DNA from: Bordetella sp. BOR01
GTDB taxonomy: Bacteria > Pseudomonadota > Gammaproteobacteria > Burkholderiales > Burkholderiaceae_B
Length of the DNA: 64,000 nucleotides
Assembly: GCF_019218885.1 (NCBI RefSeq)
Contig: NZ_JAHUWT010000002.1
Span: forward strand, 310,001-374,000
Direction: 5' to 3'
Positions 51,955-59,931 of this stretch are shown one piece after another. The translations under genes were made by a program, and so were the position numbers. How positions within the stretch are numbered: position 1 is the first letter of the stretch; each line of letters opens with the position of its first letter. The notes below the pieces were generated by a model that saw only the letters and a list, made by a program, of their open reading frames with translations, searched no databases and was not told the DNA's origin.

Positions 51955-52026
51955 AATATCCTGATCCGCTACAGTCCTGGCCAGGGATTTTGTTCGCCCG
52001 AACATGAAGATTCACCTTCGATGATC
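51955..52026 (+). repeat. Degenerate copy A of the ABC-F gene leader, left boundary of a 5-kb cassette
   Basis: Two blocks match the leader of the ABC-F gene: 51955-51983 against 56959-56987 (25 of 29 bases equal) and 51988-52026 against 57037-57074 (about four differences, one being an indel). The second block includes the bases TCGATGATC that hold the ABC-F start codon in copy B. The 49 bases between the blocks in copy B, which carry the terminator hairpin, are replaced here by four bases. The remaining DNA up to 52106 holds no gene. Confidence 0.7.
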
Positions 52027-52106
52027 CGCGCTAGCATATAAACCACCGGCCTCTAGGCTCGGCGCAAACAACCTATTGAAACTCGACACCCAGGTCCCGC
52101 GCATAA

Positions 52107-53033
52107 TCAAGGAGCTCCGCCCGCCATCTCTCGCTCCATCCAGTCGATCAACGTGGCAAGGCCCCTCGCGCGACTGCCCGATGCCCAGCGCATGTGGTAA
52201 GGACGGTCGGACTGCCAGCCTTCCTCGTCCAGGCACAACAATTCGCCCTGGCTGAGCGGAGCCGCCGTCAGATAGCCCGGCAGCAAGGCGACACCGACAC
52301 CGTCCATCACTGCCCTCAACACCAGCGACACCATCGCGTAGCGTGGCCCGTCGCCTAAATGCTCCGGGTCGATTTGGCTGATGATGCCTTTTTGACGCAA
52401 CCAGTTTTCCCAGACCTGGGTCGCCGTGGTCTTCAGCAAGGGGCTGCGTCGCAGGATGTCCACCAGGGATTCCGGAGCCATTGCCGGCAGCATGCGCGCA
52501 TAGCCCAACGCCGCCAACCGCCCGGGGGATACATAGGGCTTGTAGATCAGATCCAGAATCTTCAAGGCATCGATCCCGGGCGCCGCGCCCGTGGACTGTT
52601 CGAACCAGGCGTCCACTGCGTCGTTGCTATCGGCATCTCCTGAGCGCACGACGATATCCAGGCAGATTTCGGGGTGATCCAGCGAGAAGCGATTGAGCTT
52701 GGGCATCAGCCAGTAATCGGCAAATGTCGGCTGTACCGAGATGCGCACAAGTTCCTGGCGATGCGCGCCACTGCGCAGGCCGTCCGTGGCTTGTTCAATC
52801 CGGCGTATGGCCGGAGTCATTTGTTGCACAAACCAGGTGCCCGCCGCGGTCAACGCCAGCCCGCCGGCATGGCGCTCGAACAGGGCCACGCCCAGTTGCT
52901 CTTCCAGTTTCGAAATATGGTGGCTGACGGCGCCTTGGGTCAGATGCAGCTCGCGTCCCGCTCGCGTAAGGCTCAACAGCCTAGCGCTGACTTCCAGGCA
53001 CTTGAGTGCGGTGTAGGAAGGGTAGTAGCTCAT
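52107..53033 (-). CDS. LysR family regulator (GcvA-like)
   Basis: The 308-residue product has the GcvA-type helix-turn-helix (YTALKCLEVSARLLSLTRAG, then ELHLTQGAVSHHISKLEEQLGVALFERHAG) and a substrate-binding domain. ATG 53033 is preferred to an in-frame TTG at 53036. It is divergent, with 106 bp between starts, to the operon of two NodB-fold enzymes, a lyase and a Bug receptor, and very likely regulates it. It lies inside the 5-kb segment bounded by ABC-F leader copies. Confidence 0.9.
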   Translation of the reverse strand: MSYYPSYTALKCLEVSARLLSLTRAGRELHLTQGAVSHHISKLEEQLGVALFERHAGGLALTAAGTWFVQQMTPAIRRIEQATDGLRSGAHRQELVRISVQPTFADYWLMPKLNRFSLDHPEICLDIVVRSGDADSNDAVDAWFEQSTGAAPGIDALKILDLIYKPYVSPGRLAALGYARMLPAMAPESLVDILRRSPLLKTTATQVWENWLRQKGIISQIDPEHLGDGPRYAMVSLVLRAVMDGVGVALLPGYLTAAPLSQGELLCLDEEGWQSDRPYHMRWASGSRARGLATLIDWMEREMAGGAP

Positions 53034-53139
53034 CAATTTTCTTTATCAGGCCACCAATATCTTTCGATTGCCCCCGCAACAACGGCCAGCTTAGCATGGG
53101 TTCGATCGCCCGCCCTACGCCTTGCATTTCATACTTTCC

Positions 53140-54051
53140 ATGATTCCAGCCGAAGAACGCATCACCTACCGCGCCATTCACGACCGGCCCCGCATCCAGT
53201 GGCCCGGCGGCGCGCGGATCGCCCTGTGCATCGTGCCCAACATCGAGCACTATGAATATCTGCCGCCCGCCCATCCCATTCGCGATGCCTATCCGCGCAC
53301 GCCTCATCCGGACATTCTGTCCTATGGCGGCAAGGACTATGGCAACCGCGCCGGCCTGTGGCGCCTGATGGAAGTCCTGGACCAGCACGGCATCCGCGCC
53401 ACGGTGTCGCTGAATCTGGGCGTCATCGAACACTACCCCGAGATTCTCGACGCCTGCGAAGCCCGCCAGTGGGATTATCTAGGCCACGGGCTGTACAACA
53501 CCCGCTATATGTGGGGTGTTTCCGAAGAACACGAGCGCGAACACATCGCCACGTGCGTCGAGCTGTTCCGTCGCCGCACCGGCCGCCAACTGGCTGGATG
53601 GCTGTCGCCCGCCCTGTCGCACACCTTACTGACCCCGGACCTGGTCGCCGAGGCAGGCATCCGTTACCTCTGCGACCTGGTGCACGACGAACAACCCTGG
53701 CCGATCAAGGTACGCAGCGGTAGGCTGATTTCCATGCCGTATTCCGTAGACCTCAATGATGCGGTTACCTATCGCCAAGGATATGAAGCCGCGGATTTCT
53801 GCCGCATGGTCACGGACACGTTCGATACGCTGTGGCGCGAAGGCGCCAACCAAGGGCGGGTAATGTCCGTTGCCATCCATCCTTACAACATGGGTCAGCC
53901 TCATCGTTGCCGACACCTGGATGCCGCGCTCGAATATATGCTGTCGCACAACGATGTCTGGATCGCCACCGGCTCGGAAGTCGCCGACTGGTACTACGAC
54001 AATCTCTGGGATCAAACAGCACCGCTGGCTGGCGTGGGAGTGGCGGCATGA
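53140..54051 (+). CDS. NodB-fold (PuuE-like) hydrolase 1
   Basis: The 303-residue product belongs to the polysaccharide deacetylase superfamily, closest in pattern to PuuE-type allantoinases: PRIQWPGGARIALCIVPNIEHYEY at the start, SYGGKDYGNRAGLWRLMEVLD, YLGHGLYNTRYMWG in place of the metal-binding His-x3-His, and a GQPHRCRHLDAALEYMLSHN segment that recurs in both other PuuE-like proteins of the window. Loss of the metal motif suggests a metal-independent amidohydrolase, as proposed for PuuE. An in-frame TTG at 53122 is rejected in favour of ATG 53140. It overlaps the next gene by 4 nt. Substrate unknown, perhaps a cyclic ureide or amide. Confidence 0.85.
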   Translation: MIPAEERITYRAIHDRPRIQWPGGARIALCIVPNIEHYEYLPPAHPIRDAYPRTPHPDILSYGGKDYGNRAGLWRLMEVLDQHGIRATVSLNLGVIEHYPEILDACEARQWDYLGHGLYNTRYMWGVSEEHEREHIATCVELFRRRTGRQLAGWLSPALSHTLLTPDLVAEAGIRYLCDLVHDEQPWPIKVRSGRLISMPYSVDLNDAVTYRQGYEAADFCRMVTDTFDTLWREGANQGRVMSVAIHPYNMGQPHRCRHLDAALEYMLSHNDVWIATGSEVADWYYDNLWDQTAPLAGVGVAA

Positions 54052-54971
54052 CGACGCTGCAACGGGGCATGGACCACGACCTGTACACCTTCTGTCCGAT
54101 GCCGGCACGGGCGGCACTGAATTGGCCCGATGGCAAGCCGCTGGCCCTGTGGGTCGTGCTGTATCTGGACTATTGGGAACTCGACACACCCCAGAACATG
54201 CATCGCGCGCCGGGCACGCAAGGCCTGTGGGGCCATCAGTTTCCAGACTTGCGCACCTTCAGCTATCGCCTGTATGGCGAACGCATCGGCGTATTCCGTA
54301 TCCTGGACACGTTGGCCCGCCATGGTGTACGGGCAACGGTGGCCGCCGGGGCCGAGATCTGCCAACGCTATCCCGAACTGGTACGTGCCTGCGCCGAGCA
54401 GGGCCACGAAATTGCGGCGCATGGTACGCATGCCACCCGGATGATCACCAGTCGCATGAGCGAAGCCGAAGAACTTTCAATCATCCAGCAGGCGCGCGAT
54501 GCTGTCACGCAGGCTTGCGGCATTGCGCCGGCCGGCTGGTTCGGCCAGGACCACGGCGAATCCACGCGTACTCCGCGCCTGATATCGGACGCGGGATTCG
54601 ACTACCTGGCTGACTGGCCCAACGACGAGCAACCGTACTGGCTGACGCTGCCGAATCCCATCGTCAGCCTTCCTTTGCAGGTAGAGCTCGATGATCAGCA
54701 ACTGCTGTGGATGCGGCAACAACCCGCTTGGCGCTATCCGGAACTGGTCGAGCACGCCGCCAATCAACTTGCGGCCGACGGCCGCGGCAACGGCCGTTCT
54801 CTTGGGTTGGGCTTGCGAAGCTGGCTGTTCGGACGGCCGCACCGCATCCGATATCTGGACGATGCGCTCTCACGTTTGGTCCATCGAAAAGATATTTGGT
54901 ACGCCACTGCCGGCGAGGTGGCCAACGCATTCCGCAACGCGCTTCCTTATCCGGGGGACCAGACACCATGA
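54048..54971 (+). CDS. NodB-fold (PuuE-like) hydrolase 2
   Basis: The 307-residue product is a diverged paralogue of the preceding protein: WPDGKPLALWVVLYLDYWEL, YGERIGVFRILDTLARHGVR, GHEIAAHGTHATRMITSRMS (His-x2-His, not the classical spacing), and a FGRPHRIRYLDDALSRLVHR segment. Two such genes in tandem with overlapping ends (ATGA at both borders) suggest either a hetero-oligomer or two steps on one substrate. The long in-frame extension upstream lies within the previous gene and is rejected. It is followed directly by the isocitrate-lyase family gene. Confidence 0.85.
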   Translation: MTTLQRGMDHDLYTFCPMPARAALNWPDGKPLALWVVLYLDYWELDTPQNMHRAPGTQGLWGHQFPDLRTFSYRLYGERIGVFRILDTLARHGVRATVAAGAEICQRYPELVRACAEQGHEIAAHGTHATRMITSRMSEAEELSIIQQARDAVTQACGIAPAGWFGQDHGESTRTPRLISDAGFDYLADWPNDEQPYWLTLPNPIVSLPLQVELDDQQLLWMRQQPAWRYPELVEHAANQLAADGRGNGRSLGLGLRSWLFGRPHRIRYLDDALSRLVHRKDIWYATAGEVANAFRNALPYPGDQTP

Positions 54972-55882
54972 CCAAGACACAACGCATGCGCGCGCTGATC
55001 AATGACGACCGAATCTGTATTTCGCCCGGTGTCTATGATGGCTACAGCATCCGGCTGGCGCAGCAAATGGGCTACGCCACTGCATCGACCACGGGCGCGG
55101 GGTTGGCTAACGCACGGTTGGGCAAGTCGGAAAGCATCGGCATCATGTCCATGCTGGAAAATGTCGAGGCCTGCCGCGCGTTGGCCGACGCAGTGGACAT
55201 CCCGTTGATGGCCGATGCCGATACGGGCTACGGCAATGCCATCACCGTGTTCCATACCGTGCGCGCCTTCGAGGCCGCGGGTGTCGCGGGCATCAACATC
55301 GAAGATCAGTCATACCCCAAGCGCTGCGGGCATTATGCCGGCAAGGAGCTCATTGACGCGCGCGAGATGGCCAAGAAAATCGAGGCCGCCATCGATGCGC
55401 GCCGCGACGATGATTTCATCTTGGTTGCACGCACTGACGCCATTGCGGTCGAAGGCCTGGACAAGGCCATCGAGCGGGCCCGGTTGTACGCCGCGGCGGG
55501 GGCTGACATGATTTTCCCCGACGCTGTGCGCAGCGAAGACCAGATCCGGCGATTCGTGGATGAAGTGCCCATTGCGCTCTCTATCAATATGGGGCTGGGC
55601 ATCAGGTCGCGGGCGACCACGCCCCTGGTTCCCATTCCCCGGTTGCAGGCGATGGGCGTGGCGCGTGTGTCGCTGCCCCGCATGCTTACCGCCGCCGCGA
55701 TCGCCGGCATGCGGCAAGCGCTGGCGCTTATGACGGAATCCGCCGACAGTGGTGTCGTCATGGACCGGCCGGACCTGCTGGTAGGCATTGAAGAGATCAT
55801 GGCACTGATCGGCGATGACGATGTCGGTGCGATGGAGCAGCGCTACCTGCTGCCGGAACAACTCCAGAAAAAGTACCGTTGA
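54968..55882 (+). CDS. Isocitrate lyase/PEP mutase superfamily lyase
   Basis: The 304-residue product is a TIM-barrel enzyme of the ICL/PEPM superfamily: ISPGVYDGYSIRLAQQMG at the start, MADADTGYGNAITV (metal-binding Asp residues), EDQSYPKRCGH with catalytic Cys120 in the KRCGH motif, and VARTDAIAVEGLDKAIERA. The catalytic Cys points to a C-C lyase such as 2-methylisocitrate or dimethylmalate lyase rather than a phosphonate mutase. ATG overlaps the preceding stop. It is the third enzyme of this cassette and could release pyruvate, glyoxylate or oxaloacetate from the product of the hydrolases (inference). Confidence 0.9.
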   Translation: MTKTQRMRALINDDRICISPGVYDGYSIRLAQQMGYATASTTGAGLANARLGKSESIGIMSMLENVEACRALADAVDIPLMADADTGYGNAITVFHTVRAFEAAGVAGINIEDQSYPKRCGHYAGKELIDAREMAKKIEAAIDARRDDDFILVARTDAIAVEGLDKAIERARLYAAAGADMIFPDAVRSEDQIRRFVDEVPIALSINMGLGIRSRATTPLVPIPRLQAMGVARVSLPRMLTAAAIAGMRQALALMTESADSGVVMDRPDLLVGIEEIMALIGDDDVGAMEQRYLLPEQLQKKYR

Positions 55883-55950
55883 CCAGGCCGGCCGCTGCCA
55901 TCCGCCTTCCCCAGCGCTCTTCGCCATTTCGCAACCGAGGGATCACGACC

Positions 55951-56925
55951 ATGTTCACGCCTTCACGCTCCATGCGCTTCTTGCGCGCCGTACTGCTCGT
56001 CCTGGGCGCCGCCGTGTGCGGTGGCGCGCACGCTGCGTCGCAGTCCTACCCCGATCGTCCGATCACGCTGATCGTCCCCTACGCACCGGGTGCCACCGAT
56101 CAGGAAGCCCGCCGCCTTGCCGAAGGCATGTCCAAGGAACTTGGCCAGACCGTGATCGTCGAAAACCGCGCGGGCGCGGGCGGTGTCGTCGGTACGCAAG
56201 CGGCTGCGCGCGCCAAGCCCGACGGCTACACCCTGCTGTACGCAGCTCCCGCCGTCATCACCGTCGCGCCGTTGCTGGGTAATGCCCAGTACCGCTACGA
56301 AGACCTGTTGCCCGTGGCGCGCAGCACGACCTCGCCCCATGTGCTCGCCAGCCGCAGCAATGCGCCGTTCAAGACGTTGCCGCAGTTGATCGACTACGCC
56401 AAGAAAAACCCCGGCAAGGTGGTTTTCGGCAGTTCAGGCACGGGGACGGCAGTTCACCTGGCCGGCGAGGCCTTCGCCCGGGCTGCCGGCATCGAATTCA
56501 ATCATGTGCCCTACGGCGGCCTGACTCCCGCCATTACCGCCGCCCTGGGCGGCTTCGCCGATTTGGTTATCGGCTTGCCGGTAGCGATCAAGCCCCAGGT
56601 GGACGGCGGCAAACTGCTCGCCCTGGCCCAGTTCGGCGCTACCCGCGCTCCAACTCTCGCCGATGTGCCAACCTTGAAGGAAGAGGGCATTCCCCTGACA
56701 CTGAGCGTGGACATCGGAGTCTTCGCACCGGCGGGAACGCCGGCGGACATCGTGGCGCGCATCGGCACAGCCGTCGAGAAGACGGTGCAGTCCGCGGAAT
56801 TCAAATCCTTTGCGCAGGGAGCGCTCGTCATGCCTGGGTACCTGGATAGCGCGGGCTATCGCAGCGCGGTGGATGCCGAACGCAAGCTCTACGCTGAGAT
56901 CTTCCCGGCGTTGAAAGTGGATTGA
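55951..56925 (+). CDS. Bug/TctC family periplasmic solute receptor
   Basis: The 324-residue product has a signal peptide (FLRAVLLVLGAAVCGGAHAA, cleavage near residue 30), then YPDRPITLIVPYAPGATDQE, VIVENRAGAGGVVGTQAA and KPDGYTLLYAA. It is the last gene of the cassette, 68 bp after the lyase gene, and probably brings in the substrate of the two NodB-fold enzymes. GAGGGA precedes ATG 55951; a second ATG at 55969 is less likely. No TctAB partner is adjacent. Downstream lie the ABC-F leader and its terminator, which may also end this transcript. Confidence 0.9.
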   Translation: MFTPSRSMRFLRAVLLVLGAAVCGGAHAASQSYPDRPITLIVPYAPGATDQEARRLAEGMSKELGQTVIVENRAGAGGVVGTQAAARAKPDGYTLLYAAPAVITVAPLLGNAQYRYEDLLPVARSTTSPHVLASRSNAPFKTLPQLIDYAKKNPGKVVFGSSGTGTAVHLAGEAFARAAGIEFNHVPYGGLTPAITAALGGFADLVIGLPVAIKPQVDGGKLLALAQFGATRAPTLADVPTLKEEGIPLTLSVDIGVFAPAGTPADIVARIGTAVEKTVQSAEFKSFAQGALVMPGYLDSAGYRSAVDAERKLYAEIFPALKVD

Positions 56926-56973
56926 TCCTGATTCGGTGTGGGCGGGCCAAATCCGGCCAATATCACGATCCGC

Positions 56974-56979
56974 TACAAT
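56974..56979 (+). promoter_or_regulatory. -10-like box upstream of the ABC-F gene
   Basis: TACAAT is a good -10 hexamer; no convincing -35 is seen 16-18 bases upstream. Transcription from it would start near 56986 and meet the intrinsic terminator at 57011-57040 after about 50 bases, before reaching the ABC-F gene. The same box in the left copy is TACAGT (51970-51975). Confidence 0.4.
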
Positions 56980-56999
56980 CCAGGCCACATAGGCCGTGT

Positions 57000-57050
57000 A
57001 TGCAGCCTGACCCCGACCGGTCTCGGTCGGGGCTTTTTTTGTTCGCCTGA
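57000..57050 (+). CDS. Possible 16-codon leader peptide across the ABC-F terminator
   Basis: An ATG at 57000 opens a frame of 16 codons ending with TGA at 57048-57050, 18 bases before the ABC-F start. The peptide would be MQPDPDRSRSGLFLFA. The frame runs through the whole terminator stem, so a translating ribosome would prevent the hairpin forming. No clear ribosome site precedes it, so it may be fortuitous; listed as a candidate attenuator element. Confidence 0.3.
   Translation: MQPDPDRSRSGLFLFA
57011..57040 (+). terminator. Intrinsic terminator/attenuator before the ABC-F gene
   Basis: CCCCGACCG (57011-57019) and CGGTCGGGG (57024-57032) make a perfect 9-bp G+C stem with a 4-base loop, followed by seven T (57034-57040). 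It lies after the Bug stop (56925) and only 28 bases before the ABC-F start, and downstream of a -10-like box. It could end the cassette transcript, act as an attenuator for ABC-F, or both. Confidence 0.8.
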
Positions 57051-57068
57051 AACGAAGATTCACCCTCG

Positions 57069-58739
57069 ATGATCATCCTCAAGAACGTGACCGTGCGTCG
57101 CGGCAGCAAAGTATTGCTGGACAAAACCTCCGTTACGCTCAATCCCGGCGAAAAGGTGGGCCTGGTCGGCCGCAATGGCGCGGGCAAGTCGTCGTTATTC
57201 GCGGTGCTCAATGGCACGCTGCACGAGGATGGCGGCGAATTTTCCATTCCAGCGCAGTGGCGCATGTCGCAAGTGGCACAGGACATGCCCGAAACCGAGC
57301 AAAGCGCGACGGATTTCGTGGTCGAGGGCGATACGGTCTTGCTGGCGGCGCAAACCGAAGTTGCCGCATCCGAGGCCAGCGAAGACGGCATGCGCATGGC
57401 GCACGCCTATATGGCACTGCACGATGCCGGCGCGCACGATGCTCCTTCTCGTGCGCAGGCGCTCATTCTGGGGCTGGGCTTCAGCGTGGCCGAGCTCGAC
57501 AGGCCGGTCAACAGCTTTTCGGGCGGATGGCGCATGCGCCTGCAACTGGCGCGAGCACTGATGTGCCCGTCTGATTTGCTATTGCTTGACGAGCCTACCA
57601 ACCACCTGGATCTGGATGCCCTGGTGTGGCTGGAGGCCTGGCTCAAGAACTATGCCGGCACGATGGTAGTGATAAGCCATGATCGTGAGTTCCTGGATGC
57701 CGTTACCAATGTCACGCTGCATATCGATCATGGCAAACTGGTACGCTACGGCGGCAATTACAGCAAATTCGAAGACATGCGGGCTGAACAAATGCTGCTG
57801 CAACAGGCTGCACACGCCAAGCAACAGGAAAAAGTTGCGCATCTGCAAAAATTCATTGACCGCTTCAAGGCCAAAGCCAGCAAGGCGAAGCAGGCTCAAA
57901 GCCGCGTCAAGGCACTTGAGCGCATGGAAAAGATCGCGCCCGTCTTGGCCGACGCCGAGTTCCAGTTCGAATTCAAAGAGCCAGTCAGCCTGCCCAACCC
58001 CATGCTGTCGATGTCCGCAGCCAGCTTCGGCTATCCGCCGCCGGAAGGTGCGCCGGCCGGCGCAAAGCCTACCGTCATCGTGCAGAACATCAATCGTTCG
58101 GTATTGGCAGGGCAGCGTATCGGCATACTGGGCGCCAATGGGCAAGGTAAGTCGACGCTGGTAAAAACCATTGCCGGCGCATTGCAGCCGATCGCGGGCG
58201 AGATCATCACCGGGAAAGGCTTGAATATCGGCTACTTTTCGCAGCAGGAACTGGATGTCCTGCGGCCTGCCGATAATCCGCTCGAGCACATGATACGCCT
58301 GGTGCGGGACACGCCGGCCAGCGTGCGTCCCAGCGCCATGGACTGCCGCGAACAGGGGCTGCGCAATTTCCTGGGTACCTTCAACTTCAGCGGCGATATG
58401 GTCAAGCAGCCTGTCGGCAGCATGAGCGGAGGTGAAAAGGCGCGCCTGGTTTTGTGCATGATAGTCTGGCAACGCCCCAATTTGCTGCTGCTCGACGAAC
58501 CGACCAACCATCTGGATCTGGCTACCCGCGAGGCCCTGAGCGTTGCCTTGAACGAGTTCGAGGGTTCCGTGATGCTGGTCAGCCACGACCGCGCGTTGTT
58601 GCGTTCCGTCTGCGACGAATTCTGGCTGGTCTCGCGCGGTGGCGTGAAAGACTTCGACGGCGATCTGGACGACTACCAGGTCTACTTATTGGAAGAGGCC
58701 AAGCGCCGGCGGGAAGCCGCAGCGTCCAAGAGCGTCTGA
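57069..58739 (+). CDS. ABC-F family ATPase (YheS-like, ribosome-associated)
   Basis: The 556-residue product has two ABC domains on one chain with no membrane segment, as in ABC-F proteins that act on ribosomes. Domain 1 has Walker A GRNGAGKSS, signature FSGGWRMR and LLLLDEPTNHLDLD; a Lys-rich helical linker (KQQEKVAHLQKFIDRFKAKA and onwards) follows; domain 2 has GANGQGKST, MSGGEKAR and LLLLDEPTNHLDL. It is closest in layout to YheS. The short charged tail (EEAKRRREAAASKSV) lacks the long coiled coil of Uup. The gene is of housekeeping type, and the 5-kb cassette to its left appears inserted beside it. Confidence 0.92.
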   Translation: MIILKNVTVRRGSKVLLDKTSVTLNPGEKVGLVGRNGAGKSSLFAVLNGTLHEDGGEFSIPAQWRMSQVAQDMPETEQSATDFVVEGDTVLLAAQTEVAASEASEDGMRMAHAYMALHDAGAHDAPSRAQALILGLGFSVAELDRPVNSFSGGWRMRLQLARALMCPSDLLLLDEPTNHLDLDALVWLEAWLKNYAGTMVVISHDREFLDAVTNVTLHIDHGKLVRYGGNYSKFEDMRAEQMLLQQAAHAKQQEKVAHLQKFIDRFKAKASKAKQAQSRVKALERMEKIAPVLADAEFQFEFKEPVSLPNPMLSMSAASFGYPPPEGAPAGAKPTVIVQNINRSVLAGQRIGILGANGQGKSTLVKTIAGALQPIAGEIITGKGLNIGYFSQQELDVLRPADNPLEHMIRLVRDTPASVRPSAMDCREQGLRNFLGTFNFSGDMVKQPVGSMSGGEKARLVLCMIVWQRPNLLLLDEPTNHLDLATREALSVALNEFEGSVMLVSHDRALLRSVCDEFWLVSRGGVKDFDGDLDDYQVYLLEEAKRRREAAASKSV

Positions 58740-58799
58740 TCCTGGCCATCACTGTCTCGACCACGTTCCAGCCCAGCAGCCACGCCTGGCGGTGAAGGA

Positions 58800-59720
58800 C
58801 TACGGTCGGGGTATTTCCCTGTCCGGTTCCCATACTCGCTGAACCACCTGTCGCCAGAGATTGATGATGGGATCGTCTTCATAGTCCCTGAGCCAGGCGC
58901 CCCGAACGATAGACTTGACGGGGCTTGCTTCGATATCCAGAAAGCGCAGTCCTTCCAGCCCGGTGCGCGCTAGGCCCGCAGGCACCAGGCTGATGCCGAG
59001 GCCTCGGGCCACGCATGCCATGACGGTCAACCAGTGCCGCGCTTCGTGTCGGATTCGCGGATGCAAGCCGGCCTCCACGCAGATAGAAATGACCTGATCG
59101 TAATAAGTGGGCGAGAACGCCCGCGCGAAGATGACGAACGATTCGTCCTGGAATTCGCTCAGGATGGCACGGGGAAGTTGCGCCTTGGGATGTTGCGCGG
59201 GCAGGCACAGCACAAAACGTTCACGCAGCAGTTCCTGTGAATTCAAGATCTCGGGTAGAACGGCGATGTGCACGAAACCATACTGGATCTGGCTACGCTG
59301 AAGCGCGACGATCTGCTCGGCCGAAGACAGTTCAACCAATTGAAGTTCCACTTTTGGGCATTGCCGCTCGAATGTCTGCACCGCCTTGTCCAGCCAGCGC
59401 GGCAGCATGGATGCCATGAAGCCGACTCGAAGGGTGCCTTGCATTCCATCGTGCACGCGCACCGCGACATCGACCGCTTGCCTGATTTGCGCCAACGCCT
59501 TCTCGGCTTCACCGTAAAAAAAAGATCCGGCCGAGGTCAGGCGCACCCCCTGCGGATTGCGCTCGACCACGGAAAACCCTAGCGCTTGTTCCAGTTGCTG
59601 GATGGATACGCTGAAGGCCGGCTGAGAGATGTTGCATCGCCTGGCGGCGCGGCCGAAGTGGAGTTCCTCGGCAAGCGCGACGAAGTGTCGAAGATGCTTG
59701 AGTTCGATGCTTGTGCTCAT
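58800..59720 (-). CDS. LysR family regulator (CatM/BenM-like)
   Basis: The 306-residue product has a LysR helix-turn-helix (LKHLRHFVALAEELHFGRAA, then NISQPAFSVSIQQLEQALGF) and a substrate-binding domain of the type that recognises aromatic or dicarboxylic acids. It is divergent to the acyl-CoA dehydrogenase operon, with 211 bp between starts, and probably activates it. The intergenic region has no obvious long palindrome. It converges on the ABC-F gene. Confidence 0.9.
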   Translation of the reverse strand: MSTSIELKHLRHFVALAEELHFGRAARRCNISQPAFSVSIQQLEQALGFSVVERNPQGVRLTSAGSFFYGEAEKALAQIRQAVDVAVRVHDGMQGTLRVGFMASMLPRWLDKAVQTFERQCPKVELQLVELSSAEQIVALQRSQIQYGFVHIAVLPEILNSQELLRERFVLCLPAQHPKAQLPRAILSEFQDESFVIFARAFSPTYYDQVISICVEAGLHPRIRHEARHWLTVMACVARGLGISLVPAGLARTGLEGLRFLDIEASPVKSIVRGAWLRDYEDDPIINLWRQVVQRVWEPDREIPRP

Positions 59721-59931
59721 GGAAACCAGCTCCGGATAGACGCGGCCATCGCGATCTGTATTTCGGATTGCGCGTTCCGAAAACGGTATTAGACGGCGAA
59801 ATTTAGCACCTCTAGTATGCAGTCACAAGCCGGCTGCTCGACGCGAGAAGCCCAACACGCATCAATGGTGCACCGCGCGCGGGCAGGCAAAGATCGCATT
59901 AAAGAAGTCTCTTATTCGAAGGATGGTCTTG

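Larger units (their letters stand above)
56959..57074 (+). repeat. Copy B of the ABC-F leader, right boundary of the 5-kb cassette
   Basis: This is the complete version of the duplicated leader, with the two blocks that recur at 51955-52026 separated by 49 bases that hold the leader frame start and terminator hairpin. It contains a -10-like box, the hairpin and the first codons of the ABC-F gene. Being intact and attached to the gene, it is the original copy; the copy at 51955 is degraded. Confidence 0.7.
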
